A DNA stretch of 56,407 bases from an uncultured Pseudomonadota bacterium (GCA_949290785.1 CASETE010000003.1:1-56407), one strand, 5' to 3'. Shown: positions 33,914 through 43,321, counted from the first letter of the stretch. The notes: generated by a model not told the origin, from the letters alone. Translations and numbers: made by a program.

Positions 33914-36900
33914 ATGGCAAATTTAATTGTTGATGGTAACTGGGCTGCGGCAGATGTAGCGTATAGATGTGTGGATTTTGCGGCTATTTATCCTATTACG
34001 CCAAGTAGTACAATGGGCGAATTAGCAGATGAATGGTCTTTCCAACACAAGAAAAATATATGGGGGGCAATTCCAGAAATTATTGAAATGCAATCCGAAG
34101 GCGGTGCAGCGGGGGCTATGCACGGTGCTTTGCAGATGGGGTCTTTGGCCACCACGTTTACCGCGTCACAAGGTCTATTGTTGATGATTCCTAATATGTA
34201 CAAAATTGCTGGCGAGCAGACGCCGTTCGTTATGCACGTTGCTGCACGTGCGCTGGCAACACACGCGTTGTCTATTTTTGGCGATCACAGCGATGTTATG
34301 GCGGTTCGTTCAACAGGCTTTGCGTTACTTTCAAGTCATAACGTGCAACAAGCGCATGATATGGCCGCAATAGCGCATGCGTCAACCTTGCGCGCACGTG
34401 TACCGTTTTTGCATTTCTTTGACGGTTTCCGTACAAGTCATGAAGAGTCTAGACTAGAAAGATTAACCGATGATGTGTTGCATGAAATGATTCCGGATGA
34501 ACTGATGCTGAAAAATCGGGCACGCGGTATGACGCCAGATAAACCAAAAGTTCGTGGTACTGCACAAAATCCAGATGTCTATTTCCAAGGGCGCGAAGCC
34601 GCAAATTCTTTGTACATGAAAACACCTGAAATAGTTCAAGAATGTATGGATAAGTTCGCAAAGTTGACCGGACGTTCTTATCATTTGGTTGATTATGTCG
34701 GCGATCCAGACGCTGAAAACGTAATTGTCGCAATGGGCAGTGCTTGTGAAACAATAGAAGAAACATTGCCTTACTTGCCAAAGGGATTGGGATTGTTAAA
34801 GGTTCATTTGTTCCGTCCTTTCCCGCGCGAAGCGTTCTTGACAGCGTTACCAAAAACAGTTAAAAGAATTGCTGTACTGGACAGAACAAAAGAACCAGGT
34901 GCCATCGGGGAACCTTTGTATCAAGACGTCAAGACTGTTGTTGGTGATTCCGCGGAAGTCTTTGGTGGGCGTTATGGTTTAGGCAGTAAAGAATTTAAAC
35001 CGCGTGATGTCAAAGCTGTATATGAAAACTTGATGTTGGGCAAACTGCATCATAATTTTACTGTTGGCATAGAAGACGATTTGACAGGTTTGTCGTTGAA
35101 AACAGACCCCGCATTTGCGGTAGAGGCGCCAAACTTCAAAACCGCCATTTTATATGGTATCGGTTCTGATGGAACAGTTGGGGCCGTTAAAAATATCGTA
35201 AAAATTGTCGGGGAAAATTCAGACTTGTATCCACAGTCTTATGCTGTATACGATTCTAAAAAATCCGGCGGGTTGACAGCGTCACATGTTAGATTCTCGG
35301 ACGAACCAATTAAAAGTCAATATCTGATAGAAGTGGCGGACTTTATCAGCATTTCTAACTTTATGATTGCGCAAAGGTTTGATGTGTTTAAAGGATTGCG
35401 GGCAGGTGGTACCGTTATGATAAATACTTCAATGGCACCAGAGGTTGCGTTTGCGAATCTGCCGCGTGAAAGTCAGGAACATTTAATCAGAATGCGTGCA
35501 CGCGTATTCTTCTTGGATGCGAATCGCGCCGCAACAGAGTTAGGTTTGGGCAACAGAATAAATACCTTTATTATGTTGAACTTCTTTAATTTGACAAAGG
35601 TAATTGATCCTGCGGTTGCAGCAGAAAGCGCAAAAATTGCCATTGAAAAAACTTATAAAAAGAAAGGTATGGATGTCGTAGAGGCAAACTGGGCTGCGGT
35701 TGATAAGGCGGGCGACTTTTTGCAGGAATATAAGTTGCCGTCGTCGGTATCAAACTTTGCGCCGGACTTTGTTCCTGCAATGACTGTTGATGCCCCGGCC
35801 GAAATTGCCGGCACTTTGGGTGAAATGGCGGCGCAACGCGGTGATGCTTTACCTGTTTCTCGTTTTAAAATTGATGGTGAGTTCGGGGCAGGGCAATATC
35901 CGGTTGGTACGGCAAAATATGAAAAACGTGCCATATCTGATAAAGTTGCAACTTGCGATTTATCAAAGTGTATTCAATGCGGCAAGTGTTCTATGTTGTG
36001 TCCACATGCGGCAATTCGTATCAAGGTTATGACAGAACAGCAAGCAGAAGAAGCCAGAAAAGAAGGTATAATCGTCGTCCCGATGAAAACGCCAGAACTG
36101 GGACAAAACATGTATTATACCTTAAACATTTCTCCGGCGGATTGTACGGGTTGTGGGGTTTGCGTTAAAAATTGTCCTGTCAAAGCATTGTCTATGGTAC
36201 CAATGGCGGATGCGAAAGATAATCAAAAGGCATTTGATAGCGCGGTTAAATTACCAGATATACCACGTGAACAATTAAACTTGAATATACCAAAGCACGT
36301 GGAATTATTACCGCATTATTTTGAATTCCCTGGTGCTTGTGCTGGGTGCGGTGAAACACCTTATATTAAAATGTTGGCGCATTTGTTCGGTGACAGAATG
36401 GTTGTTGCAAATGCAACGGGATGTTCTTCTATATACGGTGCAAACTTGCCGACAACGCCTTGGACTTGCGATGCCGAAGGACGCGGACCTGCATGGTCAA
36501 ATTCTTTGTTTGAAGATAACGCGGAATATGGTCTGGGAATGCGTATCGCGTTAAATCAAAAGCGCAATACTTTAAAGGGCTTGTTGTTTGAATTAAACAT
36601 ACCAAACGTAGAAGGCATTTTTGCCGAACGTGATGTTCAAAAACAGCGCGAAATAGAAAAAGATTTGCGTAAACAACTGGAAAAAATCGATTCGCCCCGT
36701 GCAGAATTGGCGCGTAGTTTAATCGGTGAAATAGTCGATAAGTCCGTCTGGATTATCGGTGGTGATGGTTGGGCGTATGATATCGGTTACGGCGGTTTGG
36801 ACCATATATTACATAGCGGCGAAAACGTAAATATATTGGTTCTGGATACAGAAGGATATTCTAATACCGGTGGGCAACAATCTAAGTCTACGCCTTTTGG

Positions 36901-37420
36901 TGCCAGTATGAAGTTCGCAATCGGCGGTAAAGAACATGCGAAAAAGGACCTGGGTATGATAGCGATGATGTCTGGGGCGTATGTAGCACAAATTGCCTTG
37001 GGCGCAAATCAGGCACAGGCGATTCGCGCTTTCCGTGAAGCCGAAGCCTTCAACGGTCCTTCTATTATATTGGCGTATGCACCATGTATTGCGCATGGAT
37101 TTGCTCTGCAGAATGGCGCAGAACATCAGGCGCAAATGGTCAGCACGGGTGCATGGCCCTTGTATCGCTTTGACCCGACTTTGATAGTAGACGGTCATAA
37201 TCCGTTAACCTTGGATTCTAACGTTGATACGCCGACGCCGCTGGAAGAATTCTTGAAAACAGAAAGTCGTTTCGGTGCCGCGCGCGCAGTGAATCCTAAC
37301 TTTAATCGCTTGGTTGAAGAAGCAAAAGAAAACAATATGTATAAAAGTCAGTTAAAGAAATATATTGCTCATTTTGCTATGAAAAATTCGCCAGAAGTTA
37401 AAGAAAACGGTGAAGGATAA
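33914..37420 (+). CDS. nifJ: Pyruvate:ferredoxin (flavodoxin) oxidoreductase, single-chain
   Basis: This 1168-residue enzyme makes acetyl-CoA and CO2 from pyruvate and reduces ferredoxin, so it supports anaerobic energy metabolism. Domains in order: the pyruvate-binding domain with YPITPSSTMGE near residue 27, the CoA-binding/transketolase-like domains, and two [4Fe-4S] clusters at about 680-745 (CDLSKCIQCGKCSMLCP and CTGCGVCVKNCP). The thiamine diphosphate domain starts at CAGCGETPYIK near 813 and includes GDGWAYDIGYGGLDH. The length equals the one-chain PFOR of anaerobes. An AAGGAAGA ribosome binding site precedes the ATG. It stands alone with its own terminator. Confidence 0.97.
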   Translation: MANLIVDGNWAAADVAYRCVDFAAIYPITPSSTMGELADEWSFQHKKNIWGAIPEIIEMQSEGGAAGAMHGALQMGSLATTFTASQGLLLMIPNMYKIAGEQTPFVMHVAARALATHALSIFGDHSDVMAVRSTGFALLSSHNVQQAHDMAAIAHASTLRARVPFLHFFDGFRTSHEESRLERLTDDVLHEMIPDELMLKNRARGMTPDKPKVRGTAQNPDVYFQGREAANSLYMKTPEIVQECMDKFAKLTGRSYHLVDYVGDPDAENVIVAMGSACETIEETLPYLPKGLGLLKVHLFRPFPREAFLTALPKTVKRIAVLDRTKEPGAIGEPLYQDVKTVVGDSAEVFGGRYGLGSKEFKPRDVKAVYENLMLGKLHHNFTVGIEDDLTGLSLKTDPAFAVEAPNFKTAILYGIGSDGTVGAVKNIVKIVGENSDLYPQSYAVYDSKKSGGLTASHVRFSDEPIKSQYLIEVADFISISNFMIAQRFDVFKGLRAGGTVMINTSMAPEVAFANLPRESQEHLIRMRARVFFLDANRAATELGLGNRINTFIMLNFFNLTKVIDPAVAAESAKIAIEKTYKKKGMDVVEANWAAVDKAGDFLQEYKLPSSVSNFAPDFVPAMTVDAPAEIAGTLGEMAAQRGDALPVSRFKIDGEFGAGQYPVGTAKYEKRAISDKVATCDLSKCIQCGKCSMLCPHAAIRIKVMTEQQAEEARKEGIIVVPMKTPELGQNMYYTLNISPADCTGCGVCVKNCPVKALSMVPMADAKDNQKAFDSAVKLPDIPREQLNLNIPKHVELLPHYFEFPGACAGCGETPYIKMLAHLFGDRMVVANATGCSSIYGANLPTTPWTCDAEGRGPAWSNSLFEDNAEYGLGMRIALNQKRNTLKGLLFELNIPNVEGIFAERDVQKQREIEKDLRKQLEKIDSPRAELARSLIGEIVDKSVWIIGGDGWAYDIGYGGLDHILHSGENVNILVLDTEGYSNTGGQQSKSTPFGASMKFAIGGKEHAKKDLGMIAMMSGAYVAQIALGANQAQAIRAFREAEAFNGPSIILAYAPCIAHGFALQNGAEHQAQMVSTGAWPLYRFDPTLIVDGHNPLTLDSNVDTPTPLEEFLKTESRFGAARAVNPNFNRLVEEAKENNMYKSQLKKYIAHFAMKNSPEVKENGEG

Positions 37421-37435
37421 TACAAATACAGATAT

Positions 37436-37470
37436 AAAAATCCGAGATTTTTTTCTCGGATTTTTATTTT
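37436..37470 (+). terminator. Terminator after nifJ
   Basis: AAAAATCCGAG/CTCGGATTTTT around a T-rich loop (37436-37465), followed by T residues. Confidence 0.85.
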
Positions 37471-37507
37471 GTTGCATTTAGGGCGGGTTTTGTTGTAAAT
37501 TTTAGGC

Positions 37508-37939
37508 ATGAAAAAAATTATTATATTATTTTGTGCAATAGTTTTGTCTGCTTGTACCTTTCAAACCAAGCATCGTGGTTATGTTTTCCCGGAAGACTTG
37601 GAAACTAGGGTTGCTTCTATTAAAACAACCGGTCAATTACAGGACCAAATTGGCAGCCCACAAGTTACAACTATTTATGGCGATGAAGTCTGGATTTATT
37701 ATGGGGCAGACGAAAACTATCGCGGTCCTTTGCCGCTAAAATATGACAACCAAACCGTTTTGTTGGTCTGGGTTAAGGGTAACCGCATAACCAATACTAA
37801 AATTTTACACGATGCGGATTTGCCAGATGTCGTTATTGCCGAAGGCGAAACAGATATACCGGCTGCAATAGAACTAAATGCGTTGCAAGAATTGTTTAAT
37901 AATATCGGACGTTTTTCACCGGCAGGATTGGGGCAATAG
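37508..37939 (+). CDS. BamE/SmpA-like outer-membrane lipoprotein
   Basis: This 143-residue protein has a lipoprotein signal with the lipobox LSAC at residues 13-16. The mature part fits the BamE fold: RGYVFPEDLETRVA, a helix-turn TTGQLQDQIGSPQVTT, then strands with DEVWIYYG and VLLVWVKGNRI. BamE helps the Bam complex insert barrel proteins into the outer membrane. The assignment is by pattern and could be another SmpA/OmlA-domain lipoprotein. It lies after the nifJ terminator and is not obviously linked to its neighbours. Confidence 0.75.
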   Translation: MKKIIILFCAIVLSACTFQTKHRGYVFPEDLETRVASIKTTGQLQDQIGSPQVTTIYGDEVWIYYGADENYRGPLPLKYDNQTVLLVWVKGNRITNTKILHDADLPDVVIAEGETDIPAAIELNALQELFNNIGRFSPAGLGQ

Positions 37940-38023
37940 TTTACTTTATGTGCGGTCTATGAAAAGACATTTGCAAAATGCACGCAAATTGTGTACAATA
38001 TAAAGTAAGAAAGAATGGAAACA

Positions 38024-38578
38024 ATGAAAAAATTTTTTTACTTATTTTTATTGGTGGCATGCGTGCTGTTGGTTGGGAATGCTGTGTCTTCTACGGAAAA
38101 GACTTTGTCTTGTGGACCGGGGTACGTGCTGGTTTCGCACAAAGATGTTGACGGTATTCAAGCGGTTGAATGTCAGAAATTGTGGTGTCGTGATTTAGAA
38201 ACAGGGAAAAGTATGGGGGCGGCTAACGGCGCGGCAAGTGGGTATAAAACTACCTCTTATCCGGTTGAGTTGTGTGATGCGGAAAATAATTGTATAGAAT
38301 GTTTCGGCGATAGAAAGTGGTGCAGTGGCGAACCTGTCGGTATATGGAATCCAGAATATGGCGCCTATACGCGCGGTGGCACAGATAATGCAAACTATAT
38401 TTCTTATCAAAAGGGCAGTTGTTTTGCATGGCGGCTAGAGAAACCAGAGTGTGAAGACGGAGAAACAGCCATTTTGCAAGACGGCGAGTGGGTTTGTGCA
38501 GTAGCCGTTGGTACAGAAACGAGTATTCGCGAAACTAGCGTTCGTAGAACTGGTACCTTGCGTAGACCGATAAGATAA
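38024..38578 (+). CDS. Secreted Cys-rich protein of unknown function
   Basis: The protein of about 184 residues has a signal peptide (MKKFFYLFLLVACVLLVGNA). The ATG at 38024 was chosen for this, and one at 38015 would add three residues. The mature part has about nine Cys, most in pairs (CQKLWC; CDAENNCIEC; GDRKWC), with Trp/Tyr-rich segments and a basic C-terminal tail (SVRRTGTLRRP). Disulfide-stabilised and probably periplasmic or exported. No family is recognised. A terminator follows, so it looks monocistronic. Confidence 0.65.
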   Translation: MKKFFYLFLLVACVLLVGNAVSSTEKTLSCGPGYVLVSHKDVDGIQAVECQKLWCRDLETGKSMGAANGAASGYKTTSYPVELCDAENNCIECFGDRKWCSGEPVGIWNPEYGAYTRGGTDNANYISYQKGSCFAWRLEKPECEDGETAILQDGEWVCAVAVGTETSIRETSVRRTGTLRRPIR

Positions 38579-38584
38579 AAAAAT

Positions 38585-38610
38585 TTGCCCCTTTTCGGGG
38601 CTTTTTTTAT
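38585..38610 (+). terminator. Terminator
   Basis: GCCCC/GGGGC around TTTTC (38587-38601), then TTTTTTT. Confidence 0.85.
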
Positions 38611-38692
38611 TTTTGTCATTTATTTGTTTTTCTTGTTTTTTGTGGTATAATGGGTAAGATAGAGAGAATGGCAACTGTTAAAGGTATCCGTT

Positions 38693-39256
38693 ATGCCAAG
38701 TAAAAAGTTAGATTTTAAAACAGGTCAATATGTTGTTTATCCTACACAAGGTGTGGGAAAACTTGTTCGTGTAGAAGAACAAACTGTCGCCGGGCAAAAA
38801 ATTAAAATGTTGGTAATTGATTTTGAAAGAAATCATATGACTTTGCGTGTGCCAGTTGAACGGGCGGAAATTTCAGGGTTACGTCCGTTGGTTTCAATTA
38901 GAAAAATGGACGAAGCGATTGCTTCTGCCAAAGGCAAAGCAGATGCCAAAAGGATGATATGGTCGCGTCGTGCCGCGCAGTACGAAGAAAATATTAATTC
39001 GGGCGACCCCATGAAGTTGGCCGAGGTAGTACGCGATTTACAAAGACGCACGACAACAGATACAATGAATTTTTCTGCGCGTCAGTTATATTTACGCGCG
39101 TTGGAAAGAATGGCCCAAGAATTTGCTGTGTTGCATAAAATAGATTTGGATACGGCATCTGATAAGATAGAAGACATTCTTGGCATTCCAAAAGAAATTG
39201 ATTTAAATGCGGTTGACGTTGACGACGAAGACGAAGAAATTGACGAAGAAGAATAA
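38693..39256 (+). CDS. carD: CarD family transcription regulator
   Basis: The 187-residue protein begins with the RNA-polymerase-interacting domain (residues about 5-70: FKTGQYVVYPTQGVGKL ... IDFERNHMTLRVPV). A helical DNA-binding domain follows (YEENINSGDPMKLAEVVRDL; ARQLYLRALERMAQE). CarD binds the RNA polymerase beta subunit and stabilises the open complex, especially at rRNA promoters. The acidic tail (DVDDEDEEIDEEE) is typical of alphaproteobacterial members. It converges with lptB over a shared terminator. Confidence 0.93.
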   Translation: MPSKKLDFKTGQYVVYPTQGVGKLVRVEEQTVAGQKIKMLVIDFERNHMTLRVPVERAEISGLRPLVSIRKMDEAIASAKGKADAKRMIWSRRAAQYEENINSGDPMKLAEVVRDLQRRTTTDTMNFSARQLYLRALERMAQEFAVLHKIDLDTASDKIEDILGIPKEIDLNAVDVDDEDEEIDEEE

Positions 39257-39284
39257 AAATGCCGCCTGAAAAGGCGGCTTTTAC
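39256..39284. terminator. Bidirectional terminator between carD and lptB
   Basis: GCCGCC/GGCGGC around TGAAAA (39261-39278), A-rich on the left and TTTT on the right. Confidence 0.85.
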
Positions 39285-40009
39285 ATTACGAAATCTTCAC
39301 CAAGATATACTTTTTTTACCATTTGATCTTTGACGATTTCTTCGGTTGTGCCTTGCTTTAATATCTTACCGTCGTGTAACACGTAACTGCGGTCTGTGAT
39401 GCCAAGTGTTTCGCGTACGTTGTGGTCGGTTATTATTACGCCCAGACCGCGATTTTTTAATTGCGATACCAGACAACGAATTTCATTTACGGCAATTGGG
39501 TCAATTCCTGCGAACGGTTCGTCTAGTAAAATAAACTTTGGGTCGTTCGCCAAGGCGCGTGCAATTTCAACGCGACGACGTTCGCCGCCGGATAAAGCGG
39601 TTGCAGGACTGCGACGTAGGTTAGAAATGGAAAATTCTTCTAGTAAAGCGTCCAGTTTGTTTTTACGTTTCTTTTTATCCGGTTCAACAACTTCTAGGAT
39701 TGCCATTATGTTTTGTTCAACGGTCAAACCGCGAAATACGCTGTTTTCTTGGGGTAGGTATCCAATGTGTAAACGTGCGCGTTGATAAAAGGGCAGGTGA
39801 GTAATGTCTTGAGAATTAAGAAAAATCTGTCCGCCGGTTGCACTTAGTTGACCTGTTATGCAATAAAAGGCGGTTGTTTTTCCCGCGCCGTTTGGGCCCA
39901 ATAGACCGACCGATTCGCCCTGTCTCGCTTCCAGTGAAATGTCTTTGATGACCATACGTTTGCCGTACGATTTTGATAAATGTTGAATACGTAATACAGA
40001 TTGTTTCAT
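39281..40009 (-). CDS. lptB: LPS export ABC ATPase LptB
   Basis: This 242-residue ATPase powers the LptB2FG transporter that extracts lipopolysaccharide from the inner membrane. It has Walker A GPNGAGKTT near residue 36, a Q-loop, signature LSGGERRRVEIARAL, Walker B FILLDEPFAG and the H-loop TDHNVRE. The length and the LNSQDIT/HLPFYQRAR segment match LptB and not other ABC ATPases. The start overlaps the end of lptC by four bases, so the two are coupled. lptA, usually between them, is missing. Confidence 0.95.
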   Translation of the reverse strand: MKQSVLRIQHLSKSYGKRMVIKDISLEARQGESVGLLGPNGAGKTTAFYCITGQLSATGGQIFLNSQDITHLPFYQRARLHIGYLPQENSVFRGLTVEQNIMAILEVVEPDKKKRKNKLDALLEEFSISNLRRSPATALSGGERRRVEIARALANDPKFILLDEPFAGIDPIAVNEIRCLVSQLKNRGLGVIITDHNVRETLGITDRSYVLHDGKILKQGTTEEIVKDQMVKKVYLGEDFVM

Positions 40010-40485
40010 AGTTTTATCACCAATTCATTAGTTCTGATTTTGTCGCCGTTGCTGGAATCTATGCGCACGTTCCCCAGTAGTGTAACCGTCTTTTTCTTGC
40101 GATTGTATCTGCCGGCGTTTGCAGAGATGTTATCCGTTATCTTTGTACCATCGGATATTCTGTTAACCTTGCCGGATACGCCCTCTAACAATATTATATC
40201 AGGGTTTTCGTATTCTTGGCGTCCGCTTTTTGCGTATATCTTAAATGGTTCGCCCTTTGTGTCTGTGCCGGCAAAAGAGGCGCCAGACATTTTAAATTGA
40301 TTACTGACGATATCGGTCATGTTTATTGCAGAAATCGGCGTCCATAATAATTGCTTGGTAAATAAAGCGCCCGCAACCAATGCGACAACCATTACCAAAC
40401 CCCACCCAGTAAAAAAGAACTGCCACAGACGTTTAAGGCGTCGGTGCTTCATAAATATTATAAAAGTACGATTATCTGCTTTCAC
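40006..40485 (-). CDS. lptC: LptC-family LPS export protein
   Basis: This 159-residue protein has one N-terminal membrane anchor (WGLVMVVALVAGALFT, about residues 27-43). A periplasmic beta-jellyroll follows (KIYAKSGRQEYENPDIILLE; ISANAGRYNRKKKTVTLLGN). LptC passes LPS from LptB2FG to LptA. The C-terminus is shorter than in E. coli (191 residues) and ends at an OstA-like strand TNELVIKL, so the last strands may be missing or supplied by LptA. The start is GTG at 40485 or the ATG at 40452; neither has a strong ribosome binding site. Confidence 0.8.
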   Translation of the reverse strand: MKADNRTFIIFMKHRRLKRLWQFFFTGWGLVMVVALVAGALFTKQLLWTPISAINMTDIVSNQFKMSGASFAGTDTKGEPFKIYAKSGRQEYENPDIILLEGVSGKVNRISDGTKITDNISANAGRYNRKKKTVTLLGNVRIDSSNGDKIRTNELVIKL

Positions 40486-40571
40486 ATGCTTAGTGTAACC
40501 CGATATAAATTAAAAAGCAATTTTTATATTTATTAGTGCGTTTTTTTGTGTTATAATGTCAAAACAGAGAG

Positions 40572-41375
40572 ATGAAGAAGTTTTTGCTTTATTTTGTGTG
40601 TAGTTCTTTTTGCTTGGTTGTATTGCCGGCGTTCGCTGCGGTTTCTATTAAAAAGGCGGAACCTGTTGCGAAACAAGAAACAAGCGCGGCGTCTACAACC
40701 GCAAGTCTTGTTCCAACCGTGATAAATCTTGTTTCAGGCATTCAACAGCTAAGTTCAAAACAAAAAGCAATGACGGCAGAATGTATCCCAACCACACAGG
40801 AATTGAATTTTGTAAACAATATGATGAAGGAATGGGCAAAAACCGGCACGCTGAGCGTGAAAGAGGTTGAAACAAAATTAGGCTGGAAAAAATGTAGCGT
40901 TGCAGAAGGCGGATATGAAAGTTCCGTTAAAGCAGCGGCAATTATGGATACAAATAATATATGTTTTGATTATTTTTCTGGTGCGGGTAATACAGGTATG
41001 GTATGGGAAGGGTATCCCAAAGCTGTAAAAGTAACTTATTGTGAAGACGGTTCAAATACTTGTAAAGATAAAAAGACTGCGTCAAATATATATGAAATAT
41101 TTAATTTGATTGATTTTGATGTGGCTGATTATACCGCTTCGGAGGCTACGATGGCGGCAAAACTGCTTAATAAAATTGAAAGTTGTTCAAACGCAAAGTT
41201 AAGCGCTAAAAAACGCGCAATGTGGGGAGAATTCTTGACCGATACGATAACTAACATAGGGCAACCTACAAGTACAGGTACGATTATGGAACAAGTCGGC
41301 AGTATCGTGAATTCTGGTGGCGGGTTGGGCTCGTTGTCTACGCTGGGGGCTTTTGTAACAAAGTTTGCAGAGTAA
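40572..41375 (+). CDS. Exported protein of unknown function
   Basis: The 267-residue protein has a signal peptide ending PAFAAVS (about residue 22). It then has an Ala/Thr-rich linker, a helical region with AECIPTTQELNFVNNMMKEW, and a part with several Cys (CSVAEG; ICFDYF; TYCEDGSNTC). The C-terminus is Gly/Ser-rich. No family is recognised. It is divergent from lptC and may be periplasmic. The ATG has a weak GAGAG upstream. Confidence 0.65.
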   Translation: MKKFLLYFVCSSFCLVVLPAFAAVSIKKAEPVAKQETSAASTTASLVPTVINLVSGIQQLSSKQKAMTAECIPTTQELNFVNNMMKEWAKTGTLSVKEVETKLGWKKCSVAEGGYESSVKAAAIMDTNNICFDYFSGAGNTGMVWEGYPKAVKVTYCEDGSNTCKDKKTASNIYEIFNLIDFDVADYTASEATMAAKLLNKIESCSNAKLSAKKRAMWGEFLTDTITNIGQPTSTGTIMEQVGSIVNSGGGLGSLSTLGAFVTKFAE

Positions 41376-41464
41376 ATAAAGTAGGGCGATTGGCTGGGTG
41401 CTTTTTCGCTTTACTCATATTCTTAAAAAACGTATAATATAAATGTTTATAAAAAGGGTTTTTT

Positions 41465-42994
41465 ATGAAAAATAAATCTTTTGGGTACGTTTCACATGTT
41501 TGCGTAATGATTGCTGTTGCTGCTTTGACTGCGTGTGCAGGCAGTAATAATGAAAATTATCAGCCAGTGTCAACGCCGACAGTTGATTATGTAGAAGGTT
41601 TGGATGTATATTCCGCGCCACATAAAGACTCTTTTTTAAATCAATTGGCGATGAATTATCGTTCTTATGCGATTTATAACGCGCGGACCAGTGGTTATCC
41701 TGATATGGGGGAATTGTTTGCCCAAAAAGCGGTTGCTGCGTTTTCTGGTGAATTACCTTTCCCGGAAACTTTGGATAATTGGCCCGTCGGAAATGCGGAT
41801 GAAGAATATGAGTTGTATACAGCATATAATCAGTTGATAGAGCAATTGAAAAACGACGCAAGCGTGACGAATCCTAGACTTGCCGCAGAAGCGCAAGCTA
41901 AGTATGATTGCTGGTTGTCTGCGTCTGCAAGCGGGCAGGTCGGTACGGCAAACGAATGTCGCGAGCGTTTTTATAAAACAATGACTGCTTTGCGCGATTG
42001 CTCGGGCGGGAAAATCGTTAACAACGTAACGACCGATATGACGCAAACGACCATTACTACAAATGGCGAGGTTGTATTGCAAACTGAACAACGTAGCGCA
42101 GACGTTAATAATGATGCAAATTATTATCCGGATACACGCAATTTATCCGAAATGCGTACAGCGTCAAAACCACGTGAGGGTGTTATAATCGTTAATAATG
42201 TAAATGTTCCTGAACATTTAATCAATCCTGTGCCTGTGCAGCCGATGGTGTTTAATCAAAATATTTATGGTGGGGACAAGACGATTTCTGATGTAAATAA
42301 TAACAGTGGCAATACCAGCAGCGTAAAATGCGTTCGTGGCGGTGACGTCAATTGTGTAGAGCAAACCGAGCAACCGGTTGCGCAAGATATACCGATGATT
42401 GGTGATGAATTAGTTACGCGGGAAGAATTTATAAATATGATGATGGCAATGCGTTCAGAATTACAGGCTATTAACGCTAGATTGGATGCTATGCAGGCAA
42501 ACGAAGGCGAAAAGACCGTTATAAAAGTTCAACAAATTCCATTGGAACCAAAACAGCATGTAATGGAAGAAGTCTTTGAAATCAGATTTGATTTTGATAA
42601 GGCTACAATAAAGCCAGAATATGAAGAATTAATCTATCGTTTAGCAACGGCTACGCAATCTAATAAAAATATCAAGGTTTCTGTCGTAGGACATACGGAT
42701 ACGATGGGGTCGTCCGATTATAACTATGCCTTGGGCGGTCGTCGTGCAGAAGCCGTACAGAAAATGTTAATTAAATATGGTATTCCTGCCAGTCAGATAG
42801 TTGCTGTATCGGCAGGTGAAGAAGATTTGGCCGTCCCGACGCCTGATGGTGTGGCTAATGCGGCTAATCGTCGCGTTCGCGTTGTAAAAGAGGTGCATTA
42901 TACGGAACCTGCTAAACAAGTCCCTGTCGCAGTGGTAGAAGAATATTCCGTCACAGAAGATCAAAATTGCGGAATGTACGGGTGTTCAGAATAA
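41465..42994 (+). CDS. OmpA-family lipoprotein with peptidoglycan-binding domain
   Basis: This 509-residue protein has a lipoprotein signal (lipobox LTAC near residue 21). A helical, repeat-like region of about 200 residues spans 30-210, then an Asn/Thr-rich linker. A C-terminal OmpA/Pal domain lies at about 368-480 with FDFDKATIKP, VSVVGHTDTMGSSDYN and the NRRVRVV end. That domain binds peptidoglycan and ties the outer membrane to the wall. It is longer than Pal (about 170) and lacks an N-terminal barrel, so it resembles large OmpA-domain lipoproteins, not OmpA itself. A GGG-rich ribosome binding site precedes it. Confidence 0.88.
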   Translation: MKNKSFGYVSHVCVMIAVAALTACAGSNNENYQPVSTPTVDYVEGLDVYSAPHKDSFLNQLAMNYRSYAIYNARTSGYPDMGELFAQKAVAAFSGELPFPETLDNWPVGNADEEYELYTAYNQLIEQLKNDASVTNPRLAAEAQAKYDCWLSASASGQVGTANECRERFYKTMTALRDCSGGKIVNNVTTDMTQTTITTNGEVVLQTEQRSADVNNDANYYPDTRNLSEMRTASKPREGVIIVNNVNVPEHLINPVPVQPMVFNQNIYGGDKTISDVNNNSGNTSSVKCVRGGDVNCVEQTEQPVAQDIPMIGDELVTREEFINMMMAMRSELQAINARLDAMQANEGEKTVIKVQQIPLEPKQHVMEEVFEIRFDFDKATIKPEYEELIYRLATATQSNKNIKVSVVGHTDTMGSSDYNYALGGRRAEAVQKMLIKYGIPASQIVAVSAGEEDLAVPTPDGVANAANRRVRVVKEVHYTEPAKQVPVAVVEEYSVTEDQNCGMYGCSE

Positions 42995-43022
42995 TCTTGA
43001 AACGGGGCGTATCAATAAATAC

Positions 43023-43051
43023 TTGACAAAAAAGGTTTGTTGGTATATATT
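43023..43051 (+). promoter_or_regulatory. Strong promoter of the 53-residue protein gene
   Basis: TTGACA (43023-43028) and TATATT (43046-43051) with an ideal 17-bp spacer. Transcription would start near 43058, giving a 33-base leader. Confidence 0.75.
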
Positions 43052-43090
43052 GTGCTTGTCAGAGAGATGTTTTTTAAAGAGGCATTGAAT

Positions 43091-43252
43091 ATGACTGAAA
43101 ATAAAAATAAATTTGATAAAGGTATTGAAGCGGTTTCGGCAAAGGCGCGCAATAGTAAATTTAATAAGGGGATTGCGGCGGTTGATTTGGCTGCAATATG
43201 GAATGCGCATAAATTAAAAAATTGGCAAAATAACGGACAAGAAGAAAAATAA
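43091..43252 (+). CDS. Small charged protein of unknown function
   Basis: The 53-residue protein has an internal repeat: NKFDKGIEAV and SKFNKGIAAV, 17 residues apart. A helix-prone LAAIWNAHKLKNW and a charged end follow. The ATG at 43091 has AGAGG about 12 bases upstream. An upstream TTG in frame at 43037 lies inside the promoter and is rejected. No membrane segment or export signal. The promoter and the following terminator make it a clean single-gene unit. Family unrecognised. Confidence 0.65.
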   Translation: MTENKNKFDKGIEAVSAKARNSKFNKGIAAVDLAAIWNAHKLKNWQNNGQEEK

Positions 43253-43270
43253 AACCGTTAAAAACAGTTT

Positions 43271-43305
43271 AAAAAAAGGGGCTTTCTTGCCCCTTGTTTT
43301 ATTTT
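43271..43305 (+). terminator. Terminator after the small charged protein gene
   Basis: GGGGC/GCCCC around TTTCTT (43278-43293), preceded by A residues and followed by TTGTTTTATTTT. Confidence 0.85.
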
Positions 43306-43321
43306 ATATTTTTGTTTATTG

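Noticed and set aside
40001..40300. Antisense open frames over lptC, polA, nifJ and the 1064-residue protein
   Set aside because: They are shadows of strong genes in other frames, lack ribosome binding sites and have unlikely composition.
43037..43090. Longer start for the small charged protein gene
   Set aside because: The TTG at 43037 lies in the promoter spacer; the ATG at 43091 has a ribosome binding site.
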